From the NCBI GenBank assembly GCA_010365205.1, contig JAAFGU010000077.1:1-9586 (forward strand): a stretch of DNA of 9,586 nucleotides, read 5' to 3'. The notes under the pieces are model-generated. The model was not told the origin of the DNA, did not search any database, and worked only from the letters and a program-made list of their open reading frames with translations. Below, piece by piece: positions 1 through 6,182 of this stretch. The stretch is from Aromatoleum sp. (lineage in GTDB: Bacteria > Pseudomonadota > Gammaproteobacteria > Burkholderiales > Casimicrobiaceae). A program made the position numbers and the translations under genes. Each line of letters begins with the position of its first letter. Within the stretch, counting starts at the first letter, position 1.

Positions 1-1136
1 GGCCGCTTGCCGACGGTGACGTCGACATCGACGGATCGCTTGCCGCGGACGAGCCTCACCTTCGTCGACGTCCCGGGCGGCAGCTCGGCGATGCGCGCGA
101 GCAGCGCCGGCGTGTCGCGCGTGGGCTTGCCGTCGATCTGGACGACGATGTCGCGCACCTGAATGCCGGCGCGAGCGGCGGGCCCGTCGCGGACGAGGCT
201 GCGGATCACGACGCCGTCGATGTTCTCCAGCGCCAGCGCCTTCGCCACCTCGGCCGTCACCTCCTGCGGCTCGATGCCGAACCAGCCGCGGGTGACGACA
301 CCGTCCTTGATGATCTGCTCCAGCACCGACCGCGCGAGCGAAACGGGAATCGCGAAGCCGATGCCGAGCGAACCGCCGGACTGCGAGAAGATCGTGCTGT
401 TGATGCCGATCAGGTTGCCGGCGGTATCGACCAGCGCGCCGCCGGAGTTGCCGGGATTGATCGCGGCATCGGTCTGGATGAAATCCTCGAAGCGGTTGAT
501 GCCGAGGTGGTTGCGGCCCATCGCGCTGACGATGCCGAGCGTAACCGTGTTGCCGAAGCCGAACGGATTGCCGATCGCGAGCACGATGTCCCCGACCTGC
601 ACGCGCTCGAGCGCGCCGAGCGTGATCGCCGGCAGATTCTCGCCGTCGGCCTTCAGCACCGCGAGGTCCGACTCAGAATCGACGCCGCGAATGACCGCCC
701 TCAGACGCCGGCCGTCGTTCAGCACGAGCTGAATGTCGTCGGCGCCGTCGACGACGTGAAAGTTCGTGAGGACGTAGCCTTCCTTCGACACGATCACGCC
801 GGAACCGAGGCTCGTCTCCCGCTGTTTCGGCAGCCGCTCGGCGAGATCGGGGAAGTAGCGGCGCAGCAGCGCGTCGTCCATCACGGGATTCCGCTGCCGC
901 ATCTCCTTGCTGGTGTAGACGTTCACCACCGACGGCATCGCCTTCTTGGCCGCATCGGCGTAGGACGCGACCTTTTCCGCGGTGACCGGCGTCGCTGTCT
1001 CCTGCGTCAGCACGACGTTCGCGACCTTGCCGCCGAACCGTGGCAAGAGATCCGGCCGCAGGGTCGCGACGACGAACAGCGCGGCCAGGCACACGGTGCA
1101 GGCCTGCGCGAAGATGAGCCAGAATTTGCGCAACAC
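1..1136 (-). CDS. degS: DegS/AlgW-like periplasmic serine protease (HtrA family), C-terminus cut by window edge
   Basis: The minus strand encodes 378 complete codons plus part of the next, running off the window. A GTG start at 1136 is chosen: a perfect TATAAT lies about 30 bp upstream, GAAAG sits 6 nt before it, and translation begins with a short basic stretch then a hydrophobic anchor (about residues 5-25). A TTG follows directly and an upstream in-frame GTG overlaps the -10, so it is less likely. The trypsin-like domain shows all three catalytic residues: H127 in TNFHVV, D157 in SESDLAV and S231 in GNSGGAL. One PDZ domain begins near residue 283 (RGWFGIEP) and is almost complete. An anchor, a protease domain and a single PDZ is the architecture of DegS/AlgW, which cleave anti-sigma factors, whereas DegP/DegQ carry two PDZ domains. 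The substrate is inferred only; a general quality-control protease is the alternative. It is divergent from petABC. Confidence 0.9.
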   Translation of the reverse strand, partial: MLRKFWLIFAQACTVCLAALFVVATLRPDLLPRFGGKVANVVLTQETATPVTAEKVASYADAAKKAMPSVVNVYTSKEMRQRNPVMDDALLRRYFPDLAERLPKQRETSLGSGVIVSKEGYVLTNFHVVDGADDIQLVLNDGRRLRAVIRGVDSESDLAVLKADGENLPAITLGALERVQVGDIVLAIGNPFGFGNTVTLGIVSAMGRNHLGINRFEDFIQTDAAINPGNSGGALVDTAGNLIGINSTIFSQSGGSLGIGFAIPVSLARSVLEQIIKDGVVTRGWFGIEPQEVTAEVAKALALENIDGVVIRSLVRDGPAARAGIQVRDIVVQIDGKPTRDTPALLARIAELPPGTSTKVRLVRGKRSVDVDVTVGKR

Positions 1137-1164
1137 GGAAGACTTTCGACGGTAGACCGGCCCG

Positions 1165-1170
1165 ATTATA
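1165..1170 (-). promoter_or_regulatory. -10 element of the DegS-like gene promoter
   Basis: The minus strand carries a perfect TATAAT here. Transcription would start near 1158, leaving a leader of about 20 nt before the GTG at 1136. No good TTGACA is present 16-18 bp upstream, so the -35 is weak or an activator is needed. Confidence 0.5.
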
Positions 1171-1328
1171 GCCACTTGTCGGGAGGCGAAAGCGCCGCGC
1201 GCCGTACGCAATCAGGTCGTGCCATGGCGCCGGACCGGCACCGCGCCGTCCCCCTTCAAGCGGCTGATTCGGCAAGGGTTTCAGCGGTGTTTTGGCTGCG
1301 AGGCTTCCGCGGGACGAGCACAATCCCG

Positions 1329-1334
1329 TATAAT
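1329..1334 (+). promoter_or_regulatory. -10 element of the petABC operon promoter
   Basis: A perfect TATAAT lies 95 bp before the petA start codon, with a 5' leader of about 90 nt expected. The region 16-18 bp upstream is GC-rich and has no clear -35 hexamer. This and the opposite-strand TATAAT at 1165-1170 make the 1137-1429 gap a divergent promoter region; nothing else is recognised in it. Confidence 0.5.
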
Positions 1335-1429
1335 CAACAGTTTTGCGACACCTCGCGCCGGCGGCCTTCCCGCCATTCTGCATTCTGGCGCACACGAAGC
1401 ACGCTCGGGGATTTAGGGGACGGGTCGAC

Positions 1430-2023
1430 ATGGCCGAAGGTACTGTGAACCAGGGCAAGCGTCGCTTCCTGATCGGCGCCACCAGCGTGGTCGGAGGCAT
1501 CGGCGCCGCCGGCGCCGCAACACCGTTCGTGATGTCGTTGTTTCCGAGCGAGCGCGCCAAGGCGGCCGGCGCTCCGGTCGAAGTGGACGTCGGCAAGATC
1601 GAACCCGGACAGAAGATCGACATCGAGTGGCGCGGCAAGGTCGTGTGGCTGATCAATCGCACGCAGCCGATGCTCGACTCGCTGCCCAAACTCGACGCCC
1701 GGCTGGCCGACCCGACGTCGGACATGCCGCAGCAACCCTCCTACTGCAAGAACGAGCACCGCTCCATCAAGGACGCGATGTTCGTGGCCGTCGGCATCTG
1801 CACCCACCTCGGCTGCTCGCCCACGTACCGCCCGGAAGTCGCGCCGTTCGACCTTGGCGGCGACTGGCTCGGCGGCTTCTTTTGCCCATGCCACCAGTCG
1901 AAATTCGACCTTGCCGGGCGCGTCTACAAGGGGGCCCCCGCGCCGACGAACCTCGTCATTCCGCCGCACAAGTACGTGACGGACACCAGGATCATCATCG
2001 GCGAGGACGCCAGGAAGGCGTAA
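1430..2023 (+). CDS. petA: Ubiquinol-cytochrome c reductase, Rieske iron-sulfur subunit
   Basis: This 197-residue protein is the [2Fe-2S] subunit of the cytochrome bc1 complex; it takes the first electron from ubiquinol at the Qo site and passes it to cytochrome c1. The ATG at 1430 is preceded by AGGGGA with 9 nt spacing; the reading frame is open further upstream to 1343, but that start lies just after the promoter and lacks a ribosome site. A twin-arginine signal (KRRFLIG, residues 10-16) leads into a single hydrophobic anchor to about residue 38, as expected for Tat-dependent export of a folded cluster protein. Cluster box I is CTHLGC (C124, H126 ligands; C129 disulfide) and box II is CPCHQS (C152, H155 ligands; C154 disulfide). 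Box II has Gln where the common form has Gly. It is the first gene of petABC; petB begins 13 nt after its stop. Confidence 0.97.
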   Translation: MAEGTVNQGKRRFLIGATSVVGGIGAAGAATPFVMSLFPSERAKAAGAPVEVDVGKIEPGQKIDIEWRGKVVWLINRTQPMLDSLPKLDARLADPTSDMPQQPSYCKNEHRSIKDAMFVAVGICTHLGCSPTYRPEVAPFDLGGDWLGGFFCPCHQSKFDLAGRVYKGAPAPTNLVIPPHKYVTDTRIIIGEDARKA

Positions 2024-2036
2024 GAGGACACCGGGC

Positions 2037-3311
2037 ATGGAAAAGCTTCTGAACTGGATCGACGCGCGATTCCCGCTGACTGCCCTGTGGGAGTCGCAGT
2101 GGGGCAAGTACATCGCGCCCAAGAACTTCAACGTCTGGTACTACTTCGGCTCGCTCGCGGCATTCGCGCTGGTGCTGCAGATCGTCACCGGCATCTTCCT
2201 GACGATGAGCTACAAGCCCGACGCGGCGAAGGCGTTCGAGTCGGTCGAGTACATCATGCGCGACGTGTCGTGGGGCTGGCTCGTTCGCTACATGCACTCG
2301 ACCGGCGCGTCGATGTTCTTCATCGTCGTCTACCTGCACATGTTCCGCGGCCTGATGTACGGCAGCTTCCGCAAGCCGCGCGAGCTGACGTGGATCTTCG
2401 GCTGCCTGATCTATCTGTGCCTGATGGCCGAAGCGTTCTTCGGTTACCTCCTCCCGTGGGGCCAGATGTCCTACTGGGGCGCGCAGGTGATCGTCAACCT
2501 GTTCTCGGCGGTGCCGGTCATCGGCGAGGACCTGGGCATCTGGATCCGCGGCGACTACACCATCTCCGACATCACGCTGAACCGCTTCTTCGCGTTCCAC
2601 GTGATCGCGGTGCCGCTGGTGCTGCTGGGCCTCGTCATGGCGCACCTGATGGCGCTGCACGAGACCGGGTCGAACAACCCCGACGGCATTGAGATCAAGA
2701 AGCAGCCCAAGGATCCGGCGACCGGCCTGCCGCTCGATGGCATCTACTCGCATCCGTACTACACGGTGAAGGACATCGTCGGCGTCGTGGGCTTCCTGGT
2801 GATCTTCTCTATCATCGTTTTCTTCGTGCCGGACATGGGCGGCTACTTCCTCGAAGCCAACAACTTCATACCGGCCGATCCGCTGAAGACGCCCGTGCAC
2901 ATCGCGCCGGTGTGGTACTTCACGCCGTACTACGCGATGCTGCGCGCGGTGCCGTCGTTGCTGGGCAGCCAGTTCTGGGGCGTGATCGTGATGGGCGTGG
3001 CGGTGATGATTTTCTTCGCGATGCCGTGGCTCGACCGGGGCGCCGTCAAGTCGATCCGCTACCGCGGTGGGCTGTACAAGACGTGGCTTGCGATTTTCGT
3101 CATTTCGTTTCTGATCCTCGGCTACCTGGGCGTGGTGCCGGTCACCATCTGGGGCCAGTTCGCCGAGGGCCTGCCGATACTCGGCGGGGCCGACAAGGCG
3201 ACCGTCACCGCGCGCGTACTCACGGTGCTGTATTTCCTCTTCTTCCTGTTGATGCCGTGGTTCACGGCGCGGGACAGGACCAAGCCGGTACCGGATCGGG
3301 TGACCGGATGA
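2037..3311 (+). CDS. petB: Ubiquinol-cytochrome c reductase, cytochrome b subunit
   Basis: This 424-residue integral membrane protein carries hemes bL and bH and forms the Qo and Qi quinone sites of the bc1 complex. The start has AAGAGGA 8 nt upstream. The four heme ligands are H87 and H101 in the second helix and H188 and H203 in the fourth; the spacing in the fourth helix is 15, one longer than in mitochondrial cytochrome b and equal to cytochrome b6. The sequence HETGSNNP follows the last ligand, as in the family. The Qo motif is PVWY (residues 291-294) instead of PEWY, so the usual proton-accepting Glu is Val; PVWY is a known natural form in beta- and gammaproteobacteria. The C-terminal part (residues 320-410) holds three further membrane segments, so this is a full-length, unsplit cytochrome b. 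The TGA stop overlaps the petC start (ATGA), implying translational coupling. Confidence 0.98.
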   Translation: MEKLLNWIDARFPLTALWESQWGKYIAPKNFNVWYYFGSLAAFALVLQIVTGIFLTMSYKPDAAKAFESVEYIMRDVSWGWLVRYMHSTGASMFFIVVYLHMFRGLMYGSFRKPRELTWIFGCLIYLCLMAEAFFGYLLPWGQMSYWGAQVIVNLFSAVPVIGEDLGIWIRGDYTISDITLNRFFAFHVIAVPLVLLGLVMAHLMALHETGSNNPDGIEIKKQPKDPATGLPLDGIYSHPYYTVKDIVGVVGFLVIFSIIVFFVPDMGGYFLEANNFIPADPLKTPVHIAPVWYFTPYYAMLRAVPSLLGSQFWGVIVMGVAVMIFFAMPWLDRGAVKSIRYRGGLYKTWLAIFVISFLILGYLGVVPVTIWGQFAEGLPILGGADKATVTARVLTVLYFLFFLLMPWFTARDRTKPVPDRVTG

Positions 3312-4129
3312 TGAACCTGCGCAAGTTCAAGACTGTCGTCGCCGCGCTGACCGCGTTTGCGCTGGGCATCGCGGTCGGCCCTGCCGCCGCCGCGGGCGAC
3401 GAAGACGTGCGGATGGAGCCCGCGCCGGTCAGCCGGCTCGACGTCGAATCCCTGCAGCGCGGCGCGAGGACGTTCGTCAACTATTGCCTCAACTGCCATG
3501 CGGCGAAATACATGCGCTACAACCGCCTGACCGATATCGGCGTCGACATCCCGCAGATCCAGGACAACCTGATGTTCGCGACGACGAAGGTCGGCGACAC
3601 GATGACGATCGCGATGCGTCCGGCCGACGCCAAGGCGTGGTTCGGGGCGCCGCCGCCGGATCTTTCGGTCGAGGCTCGCGTCCGCGGCGCCGACTGGCTC
3701 TACAACTACTTCCTCGGCTTCTACCGCGACGACGAATCGGCTACCGGCTGGAACAACCTCGTCTTCCACAACGTCGGCATGCCGCAGGTGCTGTGGGAGC
3801 TCTCGGGCTCGAATCGCCTGGTGACGAAGGAATTCGAAAATGTGCATGAGGCCGAGGGCGCCGCGATCGCCGCCAAGGGTCTGGCCAAGGTCGAGCATCG
3901 TGCCGGCGGCAAGGTCGCTCTGCTCACGCTCACCGGCGACGGCAAGGGTTCGCAGCCCGAAGCCGAGTACCGGAAGACCGTCGCCGACCTCGTCAATTTT
4001 CTCGATTACATGGCGGAGCCCGCAAAAAACAAACGGATCAGCCTGGGCTTGATCGTGTTGCTGTACCTCGGCGTCCTGTTCGTGTTCGCGTACTGGTTGA
4101 AGCGCGAGTACTGGAAGGACATTCATTAA
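3308..4129 (+). CDS. petC: Ubiquinol-cytochrome c reductase, cytochrome c1 subunit
   Basis: The 273-residue c1 subunit accepts electrons from the Rieske protein and hands them to a soluble or membrane cytochrome c in the periplasm. The first ATG (3308) overlaps the petB stop; a second ATG follows at once (3311), and no strong ribosome site precedes either, so reinitiation from petB is likely. A cleavable Sec signal covers about residues 1-29 (ending in GPAAAAG). The heme c attachment motif is CLNCH (C60, C63, H64), and M158 in NVGMPQ is the expected sixth iron ligand. A single C-terminal membrane helix (about residues 244-263) is followed by a short basic tail, the standard anchor of c1. Its length is usual for stand-alone c1, as opposed to the fused b-c1 genes of some alphaproteobacteria. 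It is the last gene of petABC. Confidence 0.97.
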   Translation: MMNLRKFKTVVAALTAFALGIAVGPAAAAGDEDVRMEPAPVSRLDVESLQRGARTFVNYCLNCHAAKYMRYNRLTDIGVDIPQIQDNLMFATTKVGDTMTIAMRPADAKAWFGAPPPDLSVEARVRGADWLYNYFLGFYRDDESATGWNNLVFHNVGMPQVLWELSGSNRLVTKEFENVHEAEGAAIAAKGLAKVEHRAGGKVALLTLTGDGKGSQPEAEYRKTVADLVNFLDYMAEPAKNKRISLGLIVLLYLGVLFVFAYWLKREYWKDIH

Positions 4130-4157
4130 CCGCACCCCTATTGCAGTCGCGAAATGT

Positions 4158-4258
4158 GAGGTCAGAGACGATTTTCGCGCGCGGGCCGAAGCTTGCACGC
4201 CCGCAATGAAAGTCGTGTCCGACCCCATTTTCCGCGCATTTGAAAGATGTATCTGACC
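4158..4258. repeat. Three related 17-nt boxes with an imperfect inverted repeat (small repeat element remnant)
   Basis: Three copies of a GGTCRGANACRWYTTTC-like box are visible: 4160-4176 on plus (GGTCAGAGACGATTTTC), 4208-4224 on minus (GGTCGGACACGACTTTC) and 4242-4258 on minus (GGTCAGATACATCTTTC). The first two face each other and enclose GCGGGC (4181-4186) and GCCCGC (4199-4204) around a 12-nt loop, so the segment can fold into a long imperfect hairpin; the second and third are in the same orientation, 34 bp apart. Boxes of the GGGTCAGACAC type are familiar in proteobacterial intergenic DNA, often near IS200/REP-associated transposases, so a non-autonomous element or its scar is inferred. 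It separates petC from sspA and could also limit read-through. Confidence 0.55.
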
Positions 4259-4341
4259 GCGCTTTCCTGTCGCCCCGATGCTTTTCAGGGCGAAGCCCCG
4301 TTATCGCGTGACTGCCCGCTTCGCGCGAGGAGAACAAGACC

Positions 4342-4941
4342 ATGATGACGCTCTATTCCGGGACCACCGATCCCTTCAGCCAACGCTGCCGTATCGTGCT
4401 GCACGAAAAGGGCATGGACTTCCAGATCATCGACGTGGACCTCGACCACAAGCCCGAGGACCTCGCCGTGATGAACCCTTATAACCAGGTGCCGGTGCTG
4501 GTGGAGCGCGATCTCGTGCTGCACGAGTCCAACATCATCAACGAGTACATCGACGAGCGCTTTCCGCATCCGCAGCTGATGCCGGCCGATCCGGTGATGC
4601 GCGCCCGCGCGCGGTTGTTCCTGCACCGGTTCGAGAAGGAGTTGTTCAGCCACATCGACGCGCTCGAAGGCAACAACCAGAAGCAGCTCGAGAAGGCGCG
4701 CAACCTCGTTCGCGACAGCCTGCTGCAGATCGCGCCGGTGTTCGCCAAGCACAAGTACATGCTGGGCGAGGACTACTCGATGCTCGACGTCGCGATCACG
4801 CCGCTCTTGTGGCGGCTTGGCTATTACGGCGTCGCGATGCCGAAGCAAGCGGCGCCGCTGATGAAATACGCCGAACGCCTGTTCGCGCGGCCGGCATTTT
4901 CCGAAGCGCTGACCTCGGCCGAACGCGGCATGCGCAAGTAA
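4342..4941 (+). CDS. sspA: Stringent starvation protein A (SspA), GST-fold RNA polymerase-associated protein
   Basis: This 199-residue protein has a thioredoxin-like N-terminal part (about 1-78) and an all-helical glutathione-transferase C-terminal part (about 85-190). In E. coli SspA binds RNA polymerase holoenzyme and alters gene expression in stationary phase and acid stress; it has no known glutathione-transferase activity. The conserved PHP surface motif that SspA uses in transcription is present (P75-H76-P77 in ERFPHPQLMP), along with IAPVFA and PLLWRL, which match the E. coli protein closely. GAGGAG lies 9 nt before the first ATG (4342); a second ATG follows at 4345. It lies 212 bp after petC, beyond the repeat boxes, and probably has its own promoter (a possible TTGAAA at 4240-4245 lacks a good -10). 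sspB follows 169 bp downstream. Confidence 0.95.
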   Translation: MMTLYSGTTDPFSQRCRIVLHEKGMDFQIIDVDLDHKPEDLAVMNPYNQVPVLVERDLVLHESNIINEYIDERFPHPQLMPADPVMRARARLFLHRFEKELFSHIDALEGNNQKQLEKARNLVRDSLLQIAPVFAKHKYMLGEDYSMLDVAITPLLWRLGYYGVAMPKQAAPLMKYAERLFARPAFSEALTSAERGMRK

Positions 4942-4945
4942 CGCG

Positions 4946-4981
4946 GATTTCCGGGCGCGGCGCATCCTGCGGCCGGAAATC
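4946..4981 (+). repeat. Perfect 9-bp inverted repeat just after sspA
   Basis: GATTTCCGG (4946-4954) and CCGGAAATC (4973-4981) are exact reverse complements around an 18-nt GC-rich loop, 4 nt after the sspA stop. No T-run follows, so it is not a canonical intrinsic terminator; it may protect the sspA mRNA 3' end or assist termination. Two copies of CGACGTCG (4986-4993 and 4997-5004) follow directly. Confidence 0.4.
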
Positions 4982-5073
4982 GCCACGACGTCGCCGCGAC
5001 GTCGGCAGCGGAGGCGATGTCGGATTCATGTGGCCGCGCACGGTCCCCTCGCACCGTCACCCTATCCGTCCGC

Positions 5074-5101
5074 TTGACCCGGCCCCGCGGCAGCGTAATA
5101 T
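5074..5101 (+). promoter_or_regulatory. Sigma-70-type promoter of sspB, adjacent to the start codon
   Basis: TTGACC (5074-5079) and TAATAT (5096-5101) are separated by 16 bp, a good housekeeping promoter. Transcription would start around 5107-5111, at or just before the sspB ATG at 5111, leaving no room for a ribosome binding site. Confidence 0.55.
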
Positions 5102-5110
5102 CTCTCCCCC

Positions 5111-5563
5111 ATGTCCGAGCAATCCGCCAAACCCTATCTCGTCCGCGCCATCTGCGAATGGTGCGCCGACAACGGCCTCACGCCGTATCTTTCCGTCAAG
5201 GTGAACGGCGAGACGCGCGTGCCCGCGGCGTTCGTAAAAAACGGCGAGATCGTGCTGAACGTCAGCGTCAGCGCCACCCGCCGACTGACGGTCGACAATG
5301 CCGGCGTGCAGTTCTCCGCGCGCTTCAACGGCTCGTCGCAGGAAGTCTCGGTGCCGATGAACGCCGTCTCCGGCATCTTCGCCAAGGAAACGGGCTACGG
5401 CTTCGCCTTCGAAATCGCCCAGGATGCCGCGGCTTCGCTCGCCGCAGCGACCGCACCGTCGGCCGACATCGACGCGGCGCTGGAGAAGGACAAGAAGGAC
5501 GCGAAGGGCGCGAAGGACGGCAGACCGAAGGCGCGGCCGTCGCATCTGCAGATCATCAAGTAG
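5111..5563 (+). CDS. sspB: ClpXP protease specificity-enhancing factor SspB
   Basis: This 150-residue adaptor binds ssrA-tagged, stalled-ribosome products and delivers them to ClpXP. The N-terminal substrate-binding domain (about residues 7-105) shows the family features KPYLVRAICEWCADNGLTP, the strand GEIVLNVS and FSARFNG. A flexible, charged Ala/Lys-rich linker (about 106-140) leads to the conserved C-terminal ClpX-docking peptide, here RPSHLQIIK, corresponding to the RPALRVVK end in E. coli; its presence says the adaptor can dock on ClpX. The start at 5111 matches the position of the family N-terminus, yet only pyrimidines (TCTCTCCCCC) precede it and no Shine-Dalgarno is seen. It has its own promoter immediately upstream, although it is in the usual sspA-sspB order. 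Confidence 0.93.
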   Translation: MSEQSAKPYLVRAICEWCADNGLTPYLSVKVNGETRVPAAFVKNGEIVLNVSVSATRRLTVDNAGVQFSARFNGSSQEVSVPMNAVSGIFAKETGYGFAFEIAQDAAASLAAATAPSADIDAALEKDKKDAKGAKDGRPKARPSHLQIIK

Positions 5564-5576
5564 CGCCTGCGGCGAC

Positions 5577-5599
5577 TACGAAGCGTTCCGCGCTTCGTA
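5577..5599 (+). repeat. Perfect 9-bp hairpin downstream of sspB
   Basis: TACGAAGCG (5577-5585) and CGCTTCGTA (5591-5599) pair perfectly around a 5-nt loop (TTCCG), 13 nt after the sspB stop. There is no T-tract after it, so Rho-independent termination is doubtful. A role in ending or protecting the sspB transcript ahead of the tRNA gene is the simplest reading. Confidence 0.5.
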
Positions 5600-5632
5600 C
5601 CCGCTCGCCCCGAATCCCCGCGCGCCGCGGGT

Positions 5633-5638
5633 TACAAT
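5633..5638 (+). promoter_or_regulatory. Probable -10 element of the tRNA-Thr gene
   Basis: TACAAT ends 9 bp before the first base of the mature tRNA, placing a transcript start near 5645. No convincing -35 is present 16-18 bp upstream. Confidence 0.4.
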
Positions 5639-5647
5639 TTCCGCAGT

Positions 5648-5723
5648 GCCGGCATAGCTCAGTTGGTAGAGCAGCGGTTTTGTAAACCGTTGGTCCCGGG
5701 TTCGATTCCTGGTGCCGGCACCA
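5648..5723 (+). tRNA. tRNA-Thr (anticodon TGT)
   Basis: The 76-nt sequence folds into a complete cloverleaf. The acceptor stem is GCCGGCA/TGCCGGC with discriminator A and an encoded CCA end. The D arm is GCTC/GAGC, the anticodon stem GCGGT/ACCGT (one G-T pair) with loop TTTGTAA, giving anticodon TGT, which reads ACA. The T arm is CCGGG/CCTGG with loop TTCGATT. It marks the boundary between the conserved block and the accessory DNA on its 3' side. Confidence 0.97.
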
Positions 5724-5812
5724 TGAGAATATTCGCCGAGATCATCCTTCCGCTATTTTCCGCAGGACGAAACGAAGCGCTCCCGGCGAACTGGGCTAGG
5801 GCGACGTCGACG

Positions 5813-6182
5813 TGATCCCCGAAATTAGCAGCGTTGCGGTTTAGAGTCCGTGGTTGGAAATGGCTATCGTTGCACGGTAGTCGACGTGGTCGTGGTGTCC
5901 AGCCGCGCGGCGTAGACGGCTAGCGGGATTCCGGCCAGATCTTTCTTCGGCCGATGTTCATTGTAGTCGCGGCGCCATGCCTCGATCAGGACTCGGGCAT
6001 TGGCCAGACTCGCGAACCCGACGAAGGAATGGAAGTCTGCGATGTATCAATTCGCGATCCTGTACGCTGATCGGCTCAAGCGGAGCGTGGCGTGAACCTA
6101 ACCCGCCTCACACTCTGACAGGCCAGGCCAACGTCGTGAACTCCTTCCGTTCAAAGAATGACGTGTCCACGGAAGCAGGTCA
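5813..6182 (-). mobile_element. Internally deleted IS3-family insertion sequence remnant
   Basis: On the minus strand a TGACCTGCTTCC-type end followed by GTGGACAC at 6182-6160 resembles the left end of IS3-family elements. The only transposase coding left is the last part of orfB (5864-6046), and a possible right end (reading TGATCCCCGAAATTAG from 5813 on plus) lies beyond the stop. About 370 bp remain of an element normally 1.2-1.5 kb, so orfA and most of orfB are gone. The stretch 6047-6179 has no recognisable coding. No target-site duplication is seen, which fits a decayed or rearranged element. Bases 5724-5812, between the tRNA and this remnant, hold nothing I recognise. The exact ends are uncertain. 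Confidence 0.5.
5864..6046 (-). pseudogene. IS3-family transposase OrfB, C-terminal fragment
   Basis: About 60 codons on the minus strand end in TAG at 5864-5866 and are preceded by an in-frame TGA at 6047-6049. The stretch FASLANARVLIEAWRRDYNE, followed by HRP and then YAARL, matches the end of the integrase core and the C-terminal conserved domain of IS3-family OrfB transposases, where the consensus is WF-L-EAR--IE-WR-DYN--RPH. The last catalytic Glu of the DDE triad lies in or before the missing part, and no start codon with a ribosome site is present. It cannot be functional. Confidence 0.8.

Noticed and set aside
507..1448. Long open frame on the plus strand across the protease gene and the intergenic region
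   Set aside because: It is antisense to the DegS-like gene, which has a full catalytic triad, and its product is a low-complexity Arg/His-rich sequence typical of an antisense shadow in high-GC DNA.
673..2131. Long minus-strand frames over petA and its upstream region
   Set aside because: They run antisense to petA and across two promoters in a second frame of the protease; no domain is recognisable and petA is certain.
4158..4226. Inverted repeat after petC as an intrinsic terminator
   Set aside because: The hairpin is long and imperfect and is not followed by a T-run; the third box outside the hairpin fits a repeat element better.
4206..4256. 17-codon frame starting MKVVSDPIF between petC and sspA
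   Set aside because: It lies wholly inside the repeat boxes, so its residues reflect the repeat sequence and not a gene.
5701..5723. Attachment site duplication of the tRNA 3' end
   Set aside because: No second copy of the tRNA-Thr 3' end was found by eye between 5724 and 9586.
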